Positions 1 to 12,714 of a stretch of 64,000 nucleotides of DNA are shown piece by piece. Under the pieces are notes generated by a model. It was not told the DNA's origin and did not search any database. It saw only the letters and a program-made list of their open reading frames with translations. The first letter of the stretch is position 1, and every line of letters starts with the position of its first letter. This DNA is from Jacaranda mimosifolia. Its lineage: Eukaryota > Streptophyta > Magnoliopsida > Lamiales > Bignoniaceae. The stretch spans positions 30,604,230 through 30,668,229 of the forward strand of contig CM032121.1 of NCBI GenBank assembly GCA_018894105.1. The letters are read 5' to 3'. The position numbers and the translations under genes were made by a program.

Positions 1-1164
1 TTGGATGTTGCTCCGTTCCATAAGCAATCTCATATGAGATATGGACGCATGTTAATGGGTGCTTGTTAGAGAACAAGGTACTGAAGGCCCGCCAGGAGAA
101 TCCACTAGATAGCCGAAGTGGCAAGTTCTCCAACTTATGCTAGTGCATATTATTAGTCATTTGACTTGAGGATCCATGATAGCCTTGTGTTTGGTCCTTA
201 TGCTTTGACTCTTCCTTCGTCACTTTGCGGGCCACTCGGGTTGAGATTGGGCATGAGCTACTAGACATGGAGGTTTGTGAGATCTAAGAAGGAATCCAAC
301 TCCTGCTTTTGTGAAGGGCGAGTGCATTTCCTATGCATTTTATAATGATGGATTCCAAGAAATCCTTGCACAAGGTGATGTGACAATTTGTAAAGGTGTT
401 TCCAAAGATGACGTCACTAAGGGAATCGAACATTGAGAATAGAAGCACAGTATGGAGACTATTAGGGAGCCGATTAATATCTTGCCCTAGGCTTCTTTCA
501 GGACATAGCAGACGGAAGGACTGTATTTGCATGGTACGCGTAATGTTAGAATGGTTCTTCAAGAGCATTCATTTTTGCCAATTAGTTGGGCTCCATGGGC
601 TTGAGGTTGGACATTGACCATTAAGATTGGGTACTCTTCAATTAATGAGATTAATTGAATTAAGTCGCTTAGTTTAAAGGAGTTTAAACTAATGCGAATA
701 TTTGATATTCCATAAGTCACAAGGAGTTGTGAGCCCATTTCTAATGAATGGTAGAACCTAATGGGTCACACACAAAAGCCAATAGCATGACCTATTGAAA
801 GAAGGAGAATTTTCTAAGAGTTAGAAAATTCATGACCGAATTTGAAGGAGGTGAAAATTGGAGTCATTTTTGGCTTGATCAATTTAAGAGTTAAATTAAA
901 ATCAATTGATTAAGAGTTAATTAATTGATGCCACATGACTATCAATTGATCAAGTTAATTTAAGAGTTAAATTGATTTTGAATAGCTTAAAGAGTTAAGC
1001 ACTTTGACTTAAGAGTCAAGTCAAAAGGATTATTAATTAAATTAAAGTGTTTGATTTAATTAAAATTGGAGAGTTTATTTTGGAGAATATTATCAAATGA
1101 AGGATTCATTTAATATGGAATTGGAATTCATTTGGAAGTCATTTCATTGGATAAAATGCAAATT
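1..1164 (+). repeat. 5' LTR of copia copy 1, left portion
   Basis: The sequence from base 1 aligns base-by-base with 25774 onward (start of the 3' LTR plus 306 bases), and also with 39015 onward and 55210 onward, so it is one of four copies of the same LTR family. It stops at the CACTA insertion: the target trinucleotide ATT is at 1162-1164 and again at 18824-18826. Small reading frames here are LTR shadows with no recognisable protein. Confidence 0.9.
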
Positions 1165-1580
1165 CACTACAACAAATTGCACTTCTTGTAACAAAAATTT
1201 TGGTAACAAAGTAAAAATTCGTTAAAAATCATGATTTTTCATAATGAGACTAGAATTTTGTTACTAAAGTACTCATCTTGGATAAACAAGAAAAATATTT
1301 GGTACCTTTAATAAATATTTATTACCCAAAATTTTTATTCTTTTGTAACTAAAGAAAAATTCGTTACAAAAACTGAAGTATTGTTACAAATAATTTTTCC
1401 TACCTTTTAGGAAGACATATTTGTAACAAAAGTTTCTACATTTTGTTACGTTGACAAATTTGTTACAATTAAATTTTTATAGTAACAAATATATTTGTTA
1501 CTACAGTTAATAATTTACCCTCTAAAATTTTTTTCCTTCCAAAATTTTGTTATATGAAAATGGTAACAAATACTTTTTTT
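1165..1580. repeat. CACTA left subterminal repeat region
   Basis: At least ten occurrences of TTGTTAC, GTAACAAA or GTTACTAA in both orientations within about 400 bp of the terminal inverted repeat. Such clusters bind the TnpA-type accessory protein in known CACTA elements; that role is inferred here. Confidence 0.7.
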
Positions 1581-2082
1581 ACTAATTTAAAATCACAATT
1601 AAATAAAGTCCCTTTTCCATCTAAAAATGTATTCCCTCCAAATTTGCTCCAAAGTTTCTTCCTTCAAAATTTTGTTCCCTCCATAAATTAATTTAATTTA
1701 AAGTGTAAAAAATATTTTAGTTATTAATATCACATGTCATCACAATTAAAAATTTTCTCCAAAAATTGGCACCTCCCTATATGCCCATGTCACCCTTCAC
1801 CATAGTTAAAAAAATTAAAAATTAAATTAAATATCTAAAAAGTAAAACACAAAATTATTCTTTATTTGGATCTACTTAGATCTTCATGTCAAACCATTAA
1901 TTGGTTTAACAAATTTATAATTAAATAAAGTACAAATATTAAGAAAACCCAAATCCCCCCTTCAAACCAGCCACACCTAGCCCAACGGAAAGCTCAATTG
2001 CCACATTGGCGGGGTGCTAGGTTCATTTTATATATGTACGTATATGTGTATATATATCTATATATTAATATGTATATGTGCA

Positions 2083-3846
2083 GGCAAATTGCAATTTTCG
2101 TCTTGAAACTTTATCTTATTTGGTTTTTGCTGCTATAAGTTGCATAATTGCAATTCTAGTACTATAAGTATAAAAAAATTATCATTTTTCGTCCTTTTTT
2201 AGCCGGAGATGGCCAAGATCGTCGGAAAAGCTAACATGGCTCATTGGGCGTGTAGCGGCTTGGAGTTTTTGCCACGTTGGACTGCCTAGTAGGCATTTTT
2301 TGTCTTTTTCTTACTTAGTTGGCAATATACATGCCTTTTTTTTTCTTTTTGTAATTTCAAATATATTATATAATTTATATATACACACACATATATATAC
2401 ACATCTATTATATATATATATATATATTTCTATATTACATATCATCATTTTTCCTCCAAAACACAATTTGTTTTCCCAAAATACCCTATACTATCCTTCA
2501 TTATCCCCAAAACTTCCTTATTTTCCAATATATACATACATATATATATATTATATATATACATCATATATATTTTATTATAATCATGCAATTCCATTTT
2601 CACCCAAAAAATTTAACAAAAAAGCATTGATTTGACTTTTACAGTAAAAAAATATCTCCCTTAAAATATAGACAAACAAACACATATACACACACATATT
2701 TATATATAATCTATAATTATTTACTAATTAAAAAATAAAAAAATTTAATCTACCATATTAACAATATTCTTTTAACTCGCATGGTTGGCACAACTTTGAA
2801 TTTAAAAATATACACATTTATGTATGCACATATATTTATATAAATATATATTTATATATAATTTATAATTATTTAATAATTAAAAAACAAAAAAAATAAT
2901 CTATCATATTAACAATATTCTTTTAGCTCATTTAGTTGGCACAACTTTGAATTTAAAAATATACACATAAAATTATATAAATATGTATTTATATATAATT
3001 TATAATTATTTACTAATTAAAAAATAAAAAAAATTAATCTACCATATTAACAATATTCTTTTACCTCGCCTAGTTGGCATAACTTTGAATTTAAAAATAT
3101 AGACATATATATACACAAATTTTTATATAAATATATATATTTATATACAATTTCTAATTATTTACTAATTGAAAACAAAAATCACATGGTTAAAATAATT
3201 TAAATTAAATTTAAATTAAAAATGAAATTTTGAAAAAAAAAAAAAAAAAGGGGGCAAAAATGGTACATCCCCTCCCAATCCCCACCCATGGCAGCCACCA
3301 TGGCCGTTACCTGGCCAGATCTGGACAGACGACCCCTAATCATGGCTAGCCAGGTGGCTATGGCCATAGCCATGGCTGAGGCCAAATCCAGGCAGGGTCG
3401 CTGGCCGCTTGGCTCATGGCCTTGGCAGCCTAGCGAGGTTGGGGGATAGGTTCTACGGGCTTTGTTTGTGGAAGGGGGAGGGGGGGCATATATATAATGT
3501 ATATATAAATACACATATTTAGATAAATGTATATATTTAGATATATGTGTATATAAATATCATAATATATATCATATATATTATATATATTATCTATTTG
3601 ACAATTTTGTTGTTGTTTTTAATTAATCAAGTCACGTTAGCTACCAACAAGGCAAAAACTCCAAATTGGTACGCGTCCAGAGAGTCACGTCAATTTTTCC
3701 TGCGACTTTCGTTGATTTCGGCAAAAAAAGGACTAAAAGTGATAATTTTTTGATACTTATAGCTAGGACTAAAATTGCAATTATGCAATTTATAGAACTA
3801 AAAACCAAATGGGGTAAAGTCACAGGATGAAAATTGCAATTTTGCT
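2083..3846. mobile_element. Mutator-like element (TIR-MULE), non-autonomous
   Basis: A long imperfect terminal inverted repeat of roughly 200 bp: 2083-2275 pairs with about 3640-3846 (GCAAATTGCAATTTTCGTC at the left, its inverse at the right). Candidate flanking duplication of 10 bp with one mismatch: TATATGTGCA (2073-2082) and TATATATGCA (3847-3856). Long inverted repeats with a 9-10 bp duplication are typical of Mutator-like elements. There is no transposase. The interior has AT-rich tandem repeats and an unusually GC-rich block at 3250-3490, which could be captured sequence (Pack-MULE style), though I do not recognise its source. Confidence 0.72.
2690..3190. repeat. AT-rich tandem repeat, about 140-150 bp unit, 3+ copies
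   Basis: The segment beginning AACAATATTCTTTTA and running through TTGGCACAACTTTGAATTT recurs at 2760, 2911 and 3049, with TATATA-rich filler between. It lies inside the Mutator-like element. Confidence 0.8.
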
Positions 3847-4017
3847 TATATATGCATATATAGTTTTATTTTTATATGTTTTCCTTTTTTATGTATTTAG
3901 TTTTATGGTTATACTTATATTTCATATCATTTATTTTTTTTAAATTTTTATTTAATTTAATTTTTTTATGGATAAATATCTAATTGTCTAGAAATTTTTA
4001 ACTGCAAAGATACCAAA

Positions 4018-6506
4018 TATAGCGCCTTGTCCGGGAGGTGCTACTCAAATTTTTTCCATAAATGTTTAATTTCAAAACGAACCTCCAAAATTCAATTTCA
4101 ATTCATAAGACTGCACAGCAACCCAAAATTTTACAACTCAAGTGATAGCAGCTTAACACCAACTCAAAAAAATCATTTCAGAGTGCGCAATATGTACAAC
4201 CAAAAGCAACAAAATTTAAAACTCCAATAGACATTACAAGAAGTGCAACATATATTCATATTCTAAAGTCTCATAAATAATGACATATCTCAACTTAAGA
4301 TAACACTACACACCAACATTATATATAGGCTCAAAGTCTTCCAGCTAAGTTCAGTCTTGTCCATAGTCTCAAATCCCATAGTCACTATCAGATGATATCT
4401 AAAAGCCTATCATAAACAGTTCTTTCGAGCAAGCATCAGTCTTCATTCTTCACTATTCATACCTATTTGAAAATATGTAAGAATGCACAAGAGGATGAGT
4501 CTTAAGGACTCAATGAGGAGTAAAATATAAAGCAGTACACGATTCTATCGAAGAATCAGTAATTCAATAGAATTTAACTAGCATGAATACAAAAAAACAT
4601 GAATATGCCAGAAAACGTCATTAATGTCCCGTTATTTGAACCAGAAGTTTTCGGCTTATAGCTTATCCATACACTTAACAAGGATTAATGTCCCGTTATT
4701 TCAAAGGTTCTGGGCTTCTGGCTTATCTATGCATTCAACAAGGATTAACTCATATTCTGGGCTTACGGCTTATCCATGCACTTAGCAAGGATTAACGTCT
4801 CTTTATTTCAAAGGTTTTGGGCTTTGGCATATCCATGCATTCAGCAAGGATTAACGTCCCATTTCGGGCCTACGACTTATCCATGCATTCAGCAAGGATT
4901 AATGTCCCATTCTGGGCTTAAGGCTTATCTAAGCACTCAGCAAGGATTAACGTCCCGTTATTTCAAGGGTTCTGGGTTACGGCTTATCCTTGCTGAAAAG
5001 CAAGGATTAACGTCCCATTCCTGGCATACGGCTTATCCATGCACTCAGCAAGGATTAACGTCCCGTTATTTCAAGGGTTATGGGCTTTCAACTTATCCAT
5101 GCATTCAGCAAGGATTAACATTCCATTCCGGGCCTACAGCTTGTCCATGCACTTAGCAAGGATTAACGTTCCATTATGGGCTTACGGCTTATCCATGCAC
5201 CCAGCAAGGATTAACGTCCTATTATTTATTCCCATATTTGCCAAACAAAACCAAATAGGTGACAAGCAAAATCAAGGAATCAAACCCTCATAGGGGTATA
5301 AGAAATCAATAGATAACAACCAGAAATTCAAATAATTTGCAGAATCCAAGAATCAAGATGCATATTACAGGTCAGAAATAGATTTAACCCTCACAAGGGT
5401 TCAATGAATAACAGAGTACAATAATCAAGTCAAGTAGCAACCCTTACAGGGGCTTATCAAGATAATCAACAGGTACAAGATGTGCCAGGTTGGCGGATCC
5501 TTACCTCTGTAGTCTTAAAAATCTGAAATCATAGATCACTGGTTCGCGGGATCTACTTCTTCGTCACCCAAGATCCGACTATAGAAGCGCCAGAATCACA
5601 AACCAAGAACACCGTTGAGATCCTTGCGACAAGTTGAAGAATTTGTCCCAACTCCTTTGCCACGCCGTCGCTGTCGACATTCTCCATAAAAGGGAAAAAA
5701 ACACCACCAATCGAAGCCTCTCAGCTTCAGGAATCCAACGTCTCCTTCAATTTTGAGTTTTGCCATCGGGAAGGCCTCCAATTGGTCGAAAAATCTAACT
5801 GGGTCACCTTATCACCGCCGCGTGGTGCCACACGTAATTTTCCTCTGTCTTTGGTTGGTTTGTGAAATTGAGGACACCGGGATGCTCCTTGAGCTAAACC
5901 CATCACAGCCCATGGCTCAGACTGAAGCTTTAACCACCAGAGACTTCGCGACCACTACCTCCGCCACGGTAGTAACTTCGAGTCGAAATTTTGGCCGCCT
6001 TACTGCTTGGTTTTGGAAGAGGATGGTACCAATGTGTTCCTTGTGAGGAGAAGAGCAGAATGGTATATAACCTGATGGGTTTCCTCACTTGTTGGAGAAG
6101 GTGACTGGAGGAGGAAGATTGTGGTTACATGGAGGAAAATTGAAGAAAACCAGGGGTTGAATTGCTATATATAGGACTAGTTTCTGAAATCCAATTTTGA
6201 CCCCTAAAACTTCTTCCCAACTTCTAATTGGGTCCTCAAAGGTTTAACCCACTTCAATTTCAGTCCTTAGACTAAGTTAGTGCTTCAATTTGGCCCCTTT
6301 GACCTAAAATATTAGCCATGAAACCCCAAAACTTTGAAAATGTGATCCAATCAAGTTTTGCTTAATTGGACTTTGATCCCAAAACTTTAAATTTTTTTGT
6401 AATTAAGTCCTTTTGATTTATTTTTCGAGCTATAAAATCCGACCAATCCATATCTTGAATTTTTGAATTTTTATTTTCTCAAAAATAAAATTTTAGGGGT
6501 GCTACA
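4018..6506 (-). repeat. 3' LTR of the gag-only gypsy element
   Basis: The 2489-bp LTR begins (minus strand) TGTAGCACCCC at 6506 and ends GGCGCTATA at 4018. Aligned with the other LTR, it differs by scattered substitutions and small indels. It contains a 48/60-bp minisatellite. Confidence 0.9.
4640..5225. repeat. 48/60-bp minisatellite inside the gypsy 3' LTR
   Basis: About eleven head-to-tail units built on TTATCCATGCACTCAGCAAG and GATTAACGTCCC, in a short form of 48 bp and a long form of 60 bp that adds TTATTTCAAGGG. Because both lengths are multiples of three, several frames stay open and give repetitive apparent proteins that should not be annotated as genes. Confidence 0.92.
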
Positions 6507-6963
6507 ATCCCTCCCTTAAAAGAATCTGGTCCCCAAATTCTCATATCCAATTAGATGAACTTCAATTAACACCAGTACACATAACATTTTTGTTCCTCAA
6601 TGCCTCAACTACATGTCACTTTAATACTTAATATATATCCTCCATCTAAGTTCTAGCAAAGTGCATACCTTTATATAAAAGATAGTAAAACCATTATAGC
6701 AATAAACAACTAACAATATCACAAGATCATACCTATGTGATATTTACATTAAGGAGTAGTCAAGTTCAAACTTAACATACTAGACTTGATAACATATCAT
6801 ACATTCCCAATAGCTAATTATAGGTTCACAAAACTAAACTTATTAGTTATAGTCATGAACAATCTATTTGAGGAATAAGGTCTAGAACATATAGGATCAA
6901 ACTTTCCCTAAGCGTTTAAAACTTAGTTAGAATCCTCAGCTTCTTGTTTTCCTTTTCCCCGTA

Positions 6964-8075
6964 GGTGCTATGTTTGTCCGTCTAGGGCAATCTTTGACAA
7001 AGTGCTGGTTGCTACCGCAATCCACACATCTGCGCTATTTTCTCTAACAATTAGTCTCTTCATGGCCAAATCCCCCACAGAATTTACATTGTTGTGGTGC
7101 CATTCCTTGAACCAAACTTGTAGCCCTGCTAGTCTGATGTTTTCGTTGATCAGGGCCTTCAATTTGTAGTTTTTACTGTTTCCTATCGGGGTTATCCTGT
7201 CTATTAAGGTGCATTTTTCCCTTTCAACTCTTGTCTTCAATCTTTTGGATCTCCTGTAGGTCTGATTCTACCATTAGAGCCTTAATCACCGCACTATTTT
7301 AGCTCGAAAGATCACATGAAAGAAGGCCCTATCTAAGTTCTGGTCATAACCCTTCTATAAACTTGCGATCATGTCGCCCTTCATCTGCAAGTATGTGAGG
7401 TGCATACCGAATCAATCGGCTAATGTGGCTTCATACTAGCTGATTGATGATGCTCCTTATATTAATTTTGTGAATTCTCTTTCCTTGGCATGCTTGGTCA
7501 CCTCCGATACATATTTTTCCATAAACTCCTAGGTGAAGTTTTCCCAAGTTCGATGAGTTCCCTCCGCAATATACCTATGATCGATCATTTGCCACCAATC
7601 ATGTACAAGACCCTCTAAAAGAAATGTGGCATATCGGATCTTCTGCTCATCTAGATAACGCAGAGTTCCAAATATCTTTTCCAAACTCTTAACCCATATC
7701 TTGGCTTTTCTGTCATCAGGTTCCCCTAGGAATTTTGGGGTTTGTAATCGGAGGAACCGATCTAAAGCTCAGTCTTCTGCAGGCTCTTTAACATTCTCTG
7801 CTTGATTACTCTATCTCTGCTGCTGGCAAAATTGCATAAATTGTTGCCACATCTGAAACATAGGTTCTACTGGTTAGCCCGCAGCTGGTTGATTAACCTA
7901 AGGGACTTGTGAAACCTCTTCTTCTGTCTGAGTTCATAGTTAGCTGGTGCTCTTTGTCTAGGGATATGCTATGTAGTGGCCTGTGGGCCCGGCGGTCTCT
8001 CTCTCCCACCCTGACCTACTCAAGGTAGGGCATGTATATAGGAACCTTCGTAGGATGCCATTGCCTTTTCTAAAT
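6964..8075 (-). pseudogene. gypsy gag remnant (nucleocapsid knuckle, capsid-like region)
   Basis: Read on the minus strand with frameshifts. Near 7740 it starts with a TPKFLGEP-like motif and WVKSLEKIF, the usual start of a plant gypsy capsid domain. At 7440-7600 come MIDHRY, WENF, then EFMEKYVSEVTKHAKEREF. A CCHC-type knuckle follows at 6980-7100 (CKFCG then a split CGCG...VKDCP). The frame is broken by many stops, so no Gag can be made. The known role of Gag is to package element RNA into cytoplasmic particles. No pol domain follows: the 3' LTR purine tract comes about 440 bp after the knuckle. Confidence 0.8.
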
Positions 8076-8457
8076 CATCCCTTGTTCCTCCTTAACTTGC
8101 TACTGTCAAAATTACACAGTGACATCTAAAGTTTGCACCGAAACTTTTATCCTTCAGATATAACTATAAGGTATTTGGCAAATTAACCAAATCCATTATA
8201 ACAGAAGTTAAACCATTAAAGGTCTACATAAGAACTTTCAGTATCACCCTAATCCCATATGCAGTTCTTTCTTAGCCATAGTAAGATTTTCAATCACACA
8301 TAAAATAACCAAAGTTCCCGTCTCAGTCTAAAATCCAATGATTATTTCGGAGGTGAAGACTACCAGCTAGTCGACTATCCTAGATATAATCCCCCACTTC
8401 CTACAGACCCTTTATGTATCATCTTAATACCCATTTACCTAGGTTACCGTCAACTTA

Positions 8458-8470
8458 GGATCTGATACCA
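8458..8470 (-). promoter_or_regulatory. tRNA primer binding site of the gag-only gypsy element
   Basis: Minus-strand TGGTATCAGATCC lies four bases inside the 5' LTR end. It matches the 3' end complement of plant initiator Met tRNA (TGGTATCAGAGC) apart from the last bases. Confidence 0.85.
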
Positions 8471-9084
8471 CCTCCGTAGCGCCCCGTCCGGGAGGTGCCT
8501 GCTTTTCGGGCCAAGGTGCTATTCAAATCTTTTCCATAAAAGTTTAATTCCAAAACAAACCTCCAAAATGCAATTTTATTTCATAAGATTGCACAGCAAC
8601 CCAAAATTTTACAACTCAAGTGATAGCAGCTTAACACCGACTCAAAAAGATCATTTTAGAGTACGCAATATGTACAACCAAAAGCAACAAAATTTCAAAC
8701 TCCAATAGACATGACAAGAAGTGCAACATATATTCATATTCTCAAGTCTCATAAATAACAGCCTATCTCAACTTAAGATAACACTACACACCAACATTAT
8801 ATACAGGCTAAAAGTCTTCCTGCTGAGTTCAGTCCTGTCCATAGTCTCAAATCCCATAGTTATTATCAGATGATATCTAAATGCATATCATAAACAATTC
8901 TTCTGAGTAAGCATCAATCCTCATTCTTCATTATTCATACCTATTTGAAAATATTTAAGAATGCACGGGAGGGTGAGTCTTAAGGACTCAGTGAGGAGTA
9001 AAATATAAAGCAGTACACGATTCTGTCGAAGAATCAGTAATTCAACAGAATTTAACTAGCATGAATACAGAAAAACATAAATAT

Positions 9085-9600
9085 GCCAGAAAAGGTCATT
9101 AATGTCTCATTATTTGAACCAAGAGTTTCGAGCTTACGGCTTATCCATGCACTCAGCAAGGATTAATGTCCCGTTATTTCAAGGGTTCTGGGCTTACGAC
9201 TTATCCATGCATTTAGCAAGGATTAACGTCCCATTCTGGGCTTATGGCTTATCCATGCACTCAGCAAGGATTAATGTCCCATTATTTCAAAGGTTCTGGG
9301 CTTACGACTTATCTAGGCACTCGGCAAGGATTAACGTCCCATTCCGGGCTTACAACTTATATATGCACTCAACAAGGATTAACATCCTATTCCTGGCCTA
9401 CGACTTATCCATGTACTCAGCAAGAATTAATGTCCCATTATTACAAGGGTTTTGGGCTTACAACTTATCCATGCATTCAACAAGGATTAACGTCCTATTC
9501 CGGGCCTACGGCTTATCCAAGCACTCAACAAAGATGAACATCCCATTTCGAGCTTATGACTTATCCATGTACTCAACAAGGATTAACGTCCCGTTATTTA
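9085..9600. repeat. 48/60-bp minisatellite inside the gypsy 5' LTR
   Basis: The same units as in the partner LTR. Successive TTATCC starts at 9141, 9201, 9249, 9309, 9357, 9405, 9465, 9513 and 9561 give spacings 60, 48, 60, 48, 48, 60, 48, 48. Unit order and number can be compared with the copy at 4640-5225. Confidence 0.93.
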
Positions 9601-10046
9601 TTCCCATATTTGCCAAACAAAACCAAATATGTGACAAAAAAAATCAAGGAATCAAACCCTCACAAGGGTAAAAGAGTCAATCAACAGATAACAACCAGAA
9701 ATTCAAATAATTCGTAGAATCTAAGAGTCAAGATGTATATTACAGGTCAGAAATAGATTTAACCCTCACAAGGGTTCAACAAATAAACTAGTACAGTAAT
9801 CAAGTCAATTAGCAACCCTCACATGGGATTATCAAGAAAATTAACATGTACAAGATTTGCCAGGTTGGCGGATCCTCATCCCTATAGTCTTAAAAATATG
9901 AAATCACAGACCACAGGTCCGCATGATCTACTTATTCATCACCCAAGATTTGACTATAGAAGCATCGGAATCACAAACCAAGAACACCATTACAATCCTC
10001 ACGACGAGCTAAAGAATCTGTCCTAGCTCCACTGCCATGTCGCCAC

Positions 10047-12714
10047 TGTAACACCCTTAAAATTTGATATTTTGAAAAATAAGAATCAAGAAATCAGGAT
10101 TTTGATTGGTTGGATTTTAGGGCTCGAAAAAGAATATAAAGGACTTGATTGCAAAAATTCTGAAAGTTTTGGGGTCAATTTGAAAGGTTGAGAATAACTA
10201 ATTGAGCAAACTTTTAAAGGTTTTAAGGTTGCATGGTAATTTTCAAGTCAACTGGGTCACAGCCATAATTCTTTTTGATTGGCAGGGCTCAATTGTTGGC
10301 TGAAGAAACTCTTGGGATCAATTTAGAAATTCAAAAAGATCCCCTATAAAGATTACATTTTCACATTTCACCCCCCCATTTTTCCTTCTTCCTCACTTGA
10401 AACCCTTCATTTCTTCCCACCAGCGATTTCTTTTCCGGCTAGCCCTTTCCCCAAACCCCAGCAGACATCTCTATTCTCACACCTTCGGCAACCACTTACC
10501 ACTGTGAGCGCAGCGTTCTGGGCGGAGGAGCACCGAAATTGAGAAGGTTTAAGAAATCCACCTTGACGGTCTCGGCGGAGCAGTGGCCAAATGCATTTCT
10601 AGGCAGAGTTCTGAGAAGCCCTCAGCACAGAGACCACACTAGTGACCTTGCATGGAGGCCTGAGGCTATAGTGGTGACGAAAATGAAAGTTGTAGACACG
10701 GTGGCAAGAAGGTGGTGTTGAGACTGTGAACCAAGGTTGACCACTATTTTGGCCTCAAAACTGGAAACTAATAGGATCATTGGACTCAGGAAGACGAACC
10801 GTGATGAACGGTGGTGGTTTTAGCATTTTTCGGCGACGGCGCATGACAGCGATCTTAGGGCAGAATTTTCCTCTCATCGCGGTGGTCATAGTAGTGTGTT
10901 CGGTTTGTGGTTTCGAGGTTCCGATAGTTGGTTCGAAGGTATAAAAGTTAGATGATGCTTATGTATATATATATATATATATGATGGTGTATTTTAATTC
11001 CTAATCTTGTATTATGAGGATTATATATAGTTGATTTATATCTTTTCCCATGCATGGACTAGGACATTGCATGGTGGGCTGGGATTATGTATTAGCAGAT
11101 GATAAGTAAGGATTAATTGAGTTAATGAAGATTAATCTATGATTTTATGAAATTGGAACTTGAGGATGATAATTAGGTATTTGAGATATTACGGACTAAG
11201 ACTTGGTATATGCATGTGCCAGTATGAGTTTAGTCAACTTAGATTGTATTATTTTATGAAATGTTGGGAATTATCGAGTTAATTGGAAGGGAAAACCCTA
11301 ATTTTATGAATTTGGGACCTAAATGGCAATAATTGGGTTATTAAAATAATTGGCTTGCTGTTGTTGATTTAGGATATGATACGAGGTTAACTATATAAAT
11401 AAGGACCGGATTATGCCTTTTATTAGTACTATGTTAATATTGGAGAATAGCTCTCGATTTTAGACAGTTAATAGTAAGACTATAATTATTGAAGGTTATC
11501 GAGGTTGAATAAAGATTTGATTGTGAACTTATTCCTTTGGTTAGGTGATGAAGGAGTAGGTCCCACAGACCAATAAACTGCTGATTGAGGTTGTAGTTTT
11601 TTGAGACTACGGAGGTGAGGCTCTGCCAACCTGGTACTTCTTTCAATTATCTGTTATTGGGATAAACCCCTGTGAGGGTTTTCTGTTTCTGTACCGTACT
11701 GAATTATGTTTATTGAAATCTGTGAATTGTTGAGAATCTGCTTGTTATCTATCCGTTCTGGTCCAGAACATCTTATCTGTTATCTTTTTATCTGTTATCC
11801 GATTGTTTGTTATATGTTCGATCTGTTATCCGATATGTTGATCCCAACTGTTAGGTTCGGGATGATCCGTTATGTTGATCCCAACTATTGAGCTCACGAC
11901 GATCCGATATGTTGTTCCCTGCTTTAAAGTGGGATGTGCTGTTATGTTCAGAGTGACAGAAATTAAGGATTAATATGATTGTTCTGATATGATCTATTGG
12001 ATTGCATCGATTGATTTGATCTGTTTGTTCGATCAATTTCTGATTGTTTGATTGTTTTTTTTATTGTTCGATTGTTTCCTGACTCCCTAATTGTATTTTG
12101 ATATGTTCTGCCTGACTATTCATATACGGTTTGTTGAGTTGATTCTTCCTCAATAGTTCCTTTATGATTATGCTTATAGTTATCCCTCACTAAGTCCTTT
12201 GGACTTACACCCCCAGTTTATCTTTGATTCTCTCAGACAGGGATTAAGTGAAGAATTTGGACTCCAAGTTGGACATGAGTATGTTTTGTAATAGATCAGG
12301 TGTTGAATGTATATATGGAAATCATTTGATTGCTAAGCATGGATTCAAGACGCTATGATACGTCATGTTGATGTGGACGACTAAGGGAATGTAAAATTTT
12401 TGTTTTATTAGAATATGAATCATGGCATTTACTTAGTAGATTGACGAGTCTATTAAGTTTGAAATACTGCTGCTTCTAATGAGTTGAATTTGAGATTTTG
12501 TGGTATGTATTTAGTATATGTGCTGTCTGTTACATGATTGTTTAAGGTTTGAATTTATTATCTTGTGACATGTTTGTTTAAGTTGGAATCCACTGCTATT
12601 TCTGATAAGTTTGAAAGTTTGATTATGGGCCTATTGATTTGTATTTTGGATTCAATTTAAGATGGAATTGAGTGGCGCATCAACTTAGGTGCTATCTCGA
12701 GTGGGGGCATTATA
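10047..12714 (+). mobile_element. Solo LTR of a related Ty3/gypsy element
   Basis: It starts TGTAACACCC and ends GGGGGCATTATA (the expected CA end mutated to TA), 2668 bp. It is flanked by a near-perfect 5-bp duplication, GCCAC (10042-10046) and GCCGC (12715-12719). The host LTR continues on either side without other loss. There is no internal region, so it is best read as the product of LTR-LTR recombination. Its first 120 bp resemble the start of the host LTR read on the minus strand and of the LTR at 51840, so the three belong to related families. It carries no reading frame of note. Confidence 0.88.

Noticed and set aside
284..617. Overlapping short frames at the window start, with counterparts at 26032-26319
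   Set aside because: They lie in the copia LTR, recur only because the LTR recurs, and have no protein resemblance.
3200..3514. 104-codon minus-strand frame in the Mutator-like element
   Set aside because: Starts in a TATATA tract and ends in poly-A/T, and the peptide is unrecognisable. Treated only as a possible captured fragment.
4776..5293. Open frames with repeated peptides (LSMHSARINVP type)
   Set aside because: Produced by the 48/60-bp minisatellite in a gypsy LTR. The frame survives only because unit lengths are multiples of three, and the same happens at 9102-9671.
5753..6046. 97-codon plus-strand frame
   Set aside because: Lies inside the gypsy 3' LTR. The matching place in the 5' LTR (12830-13110) has disrupted frames.
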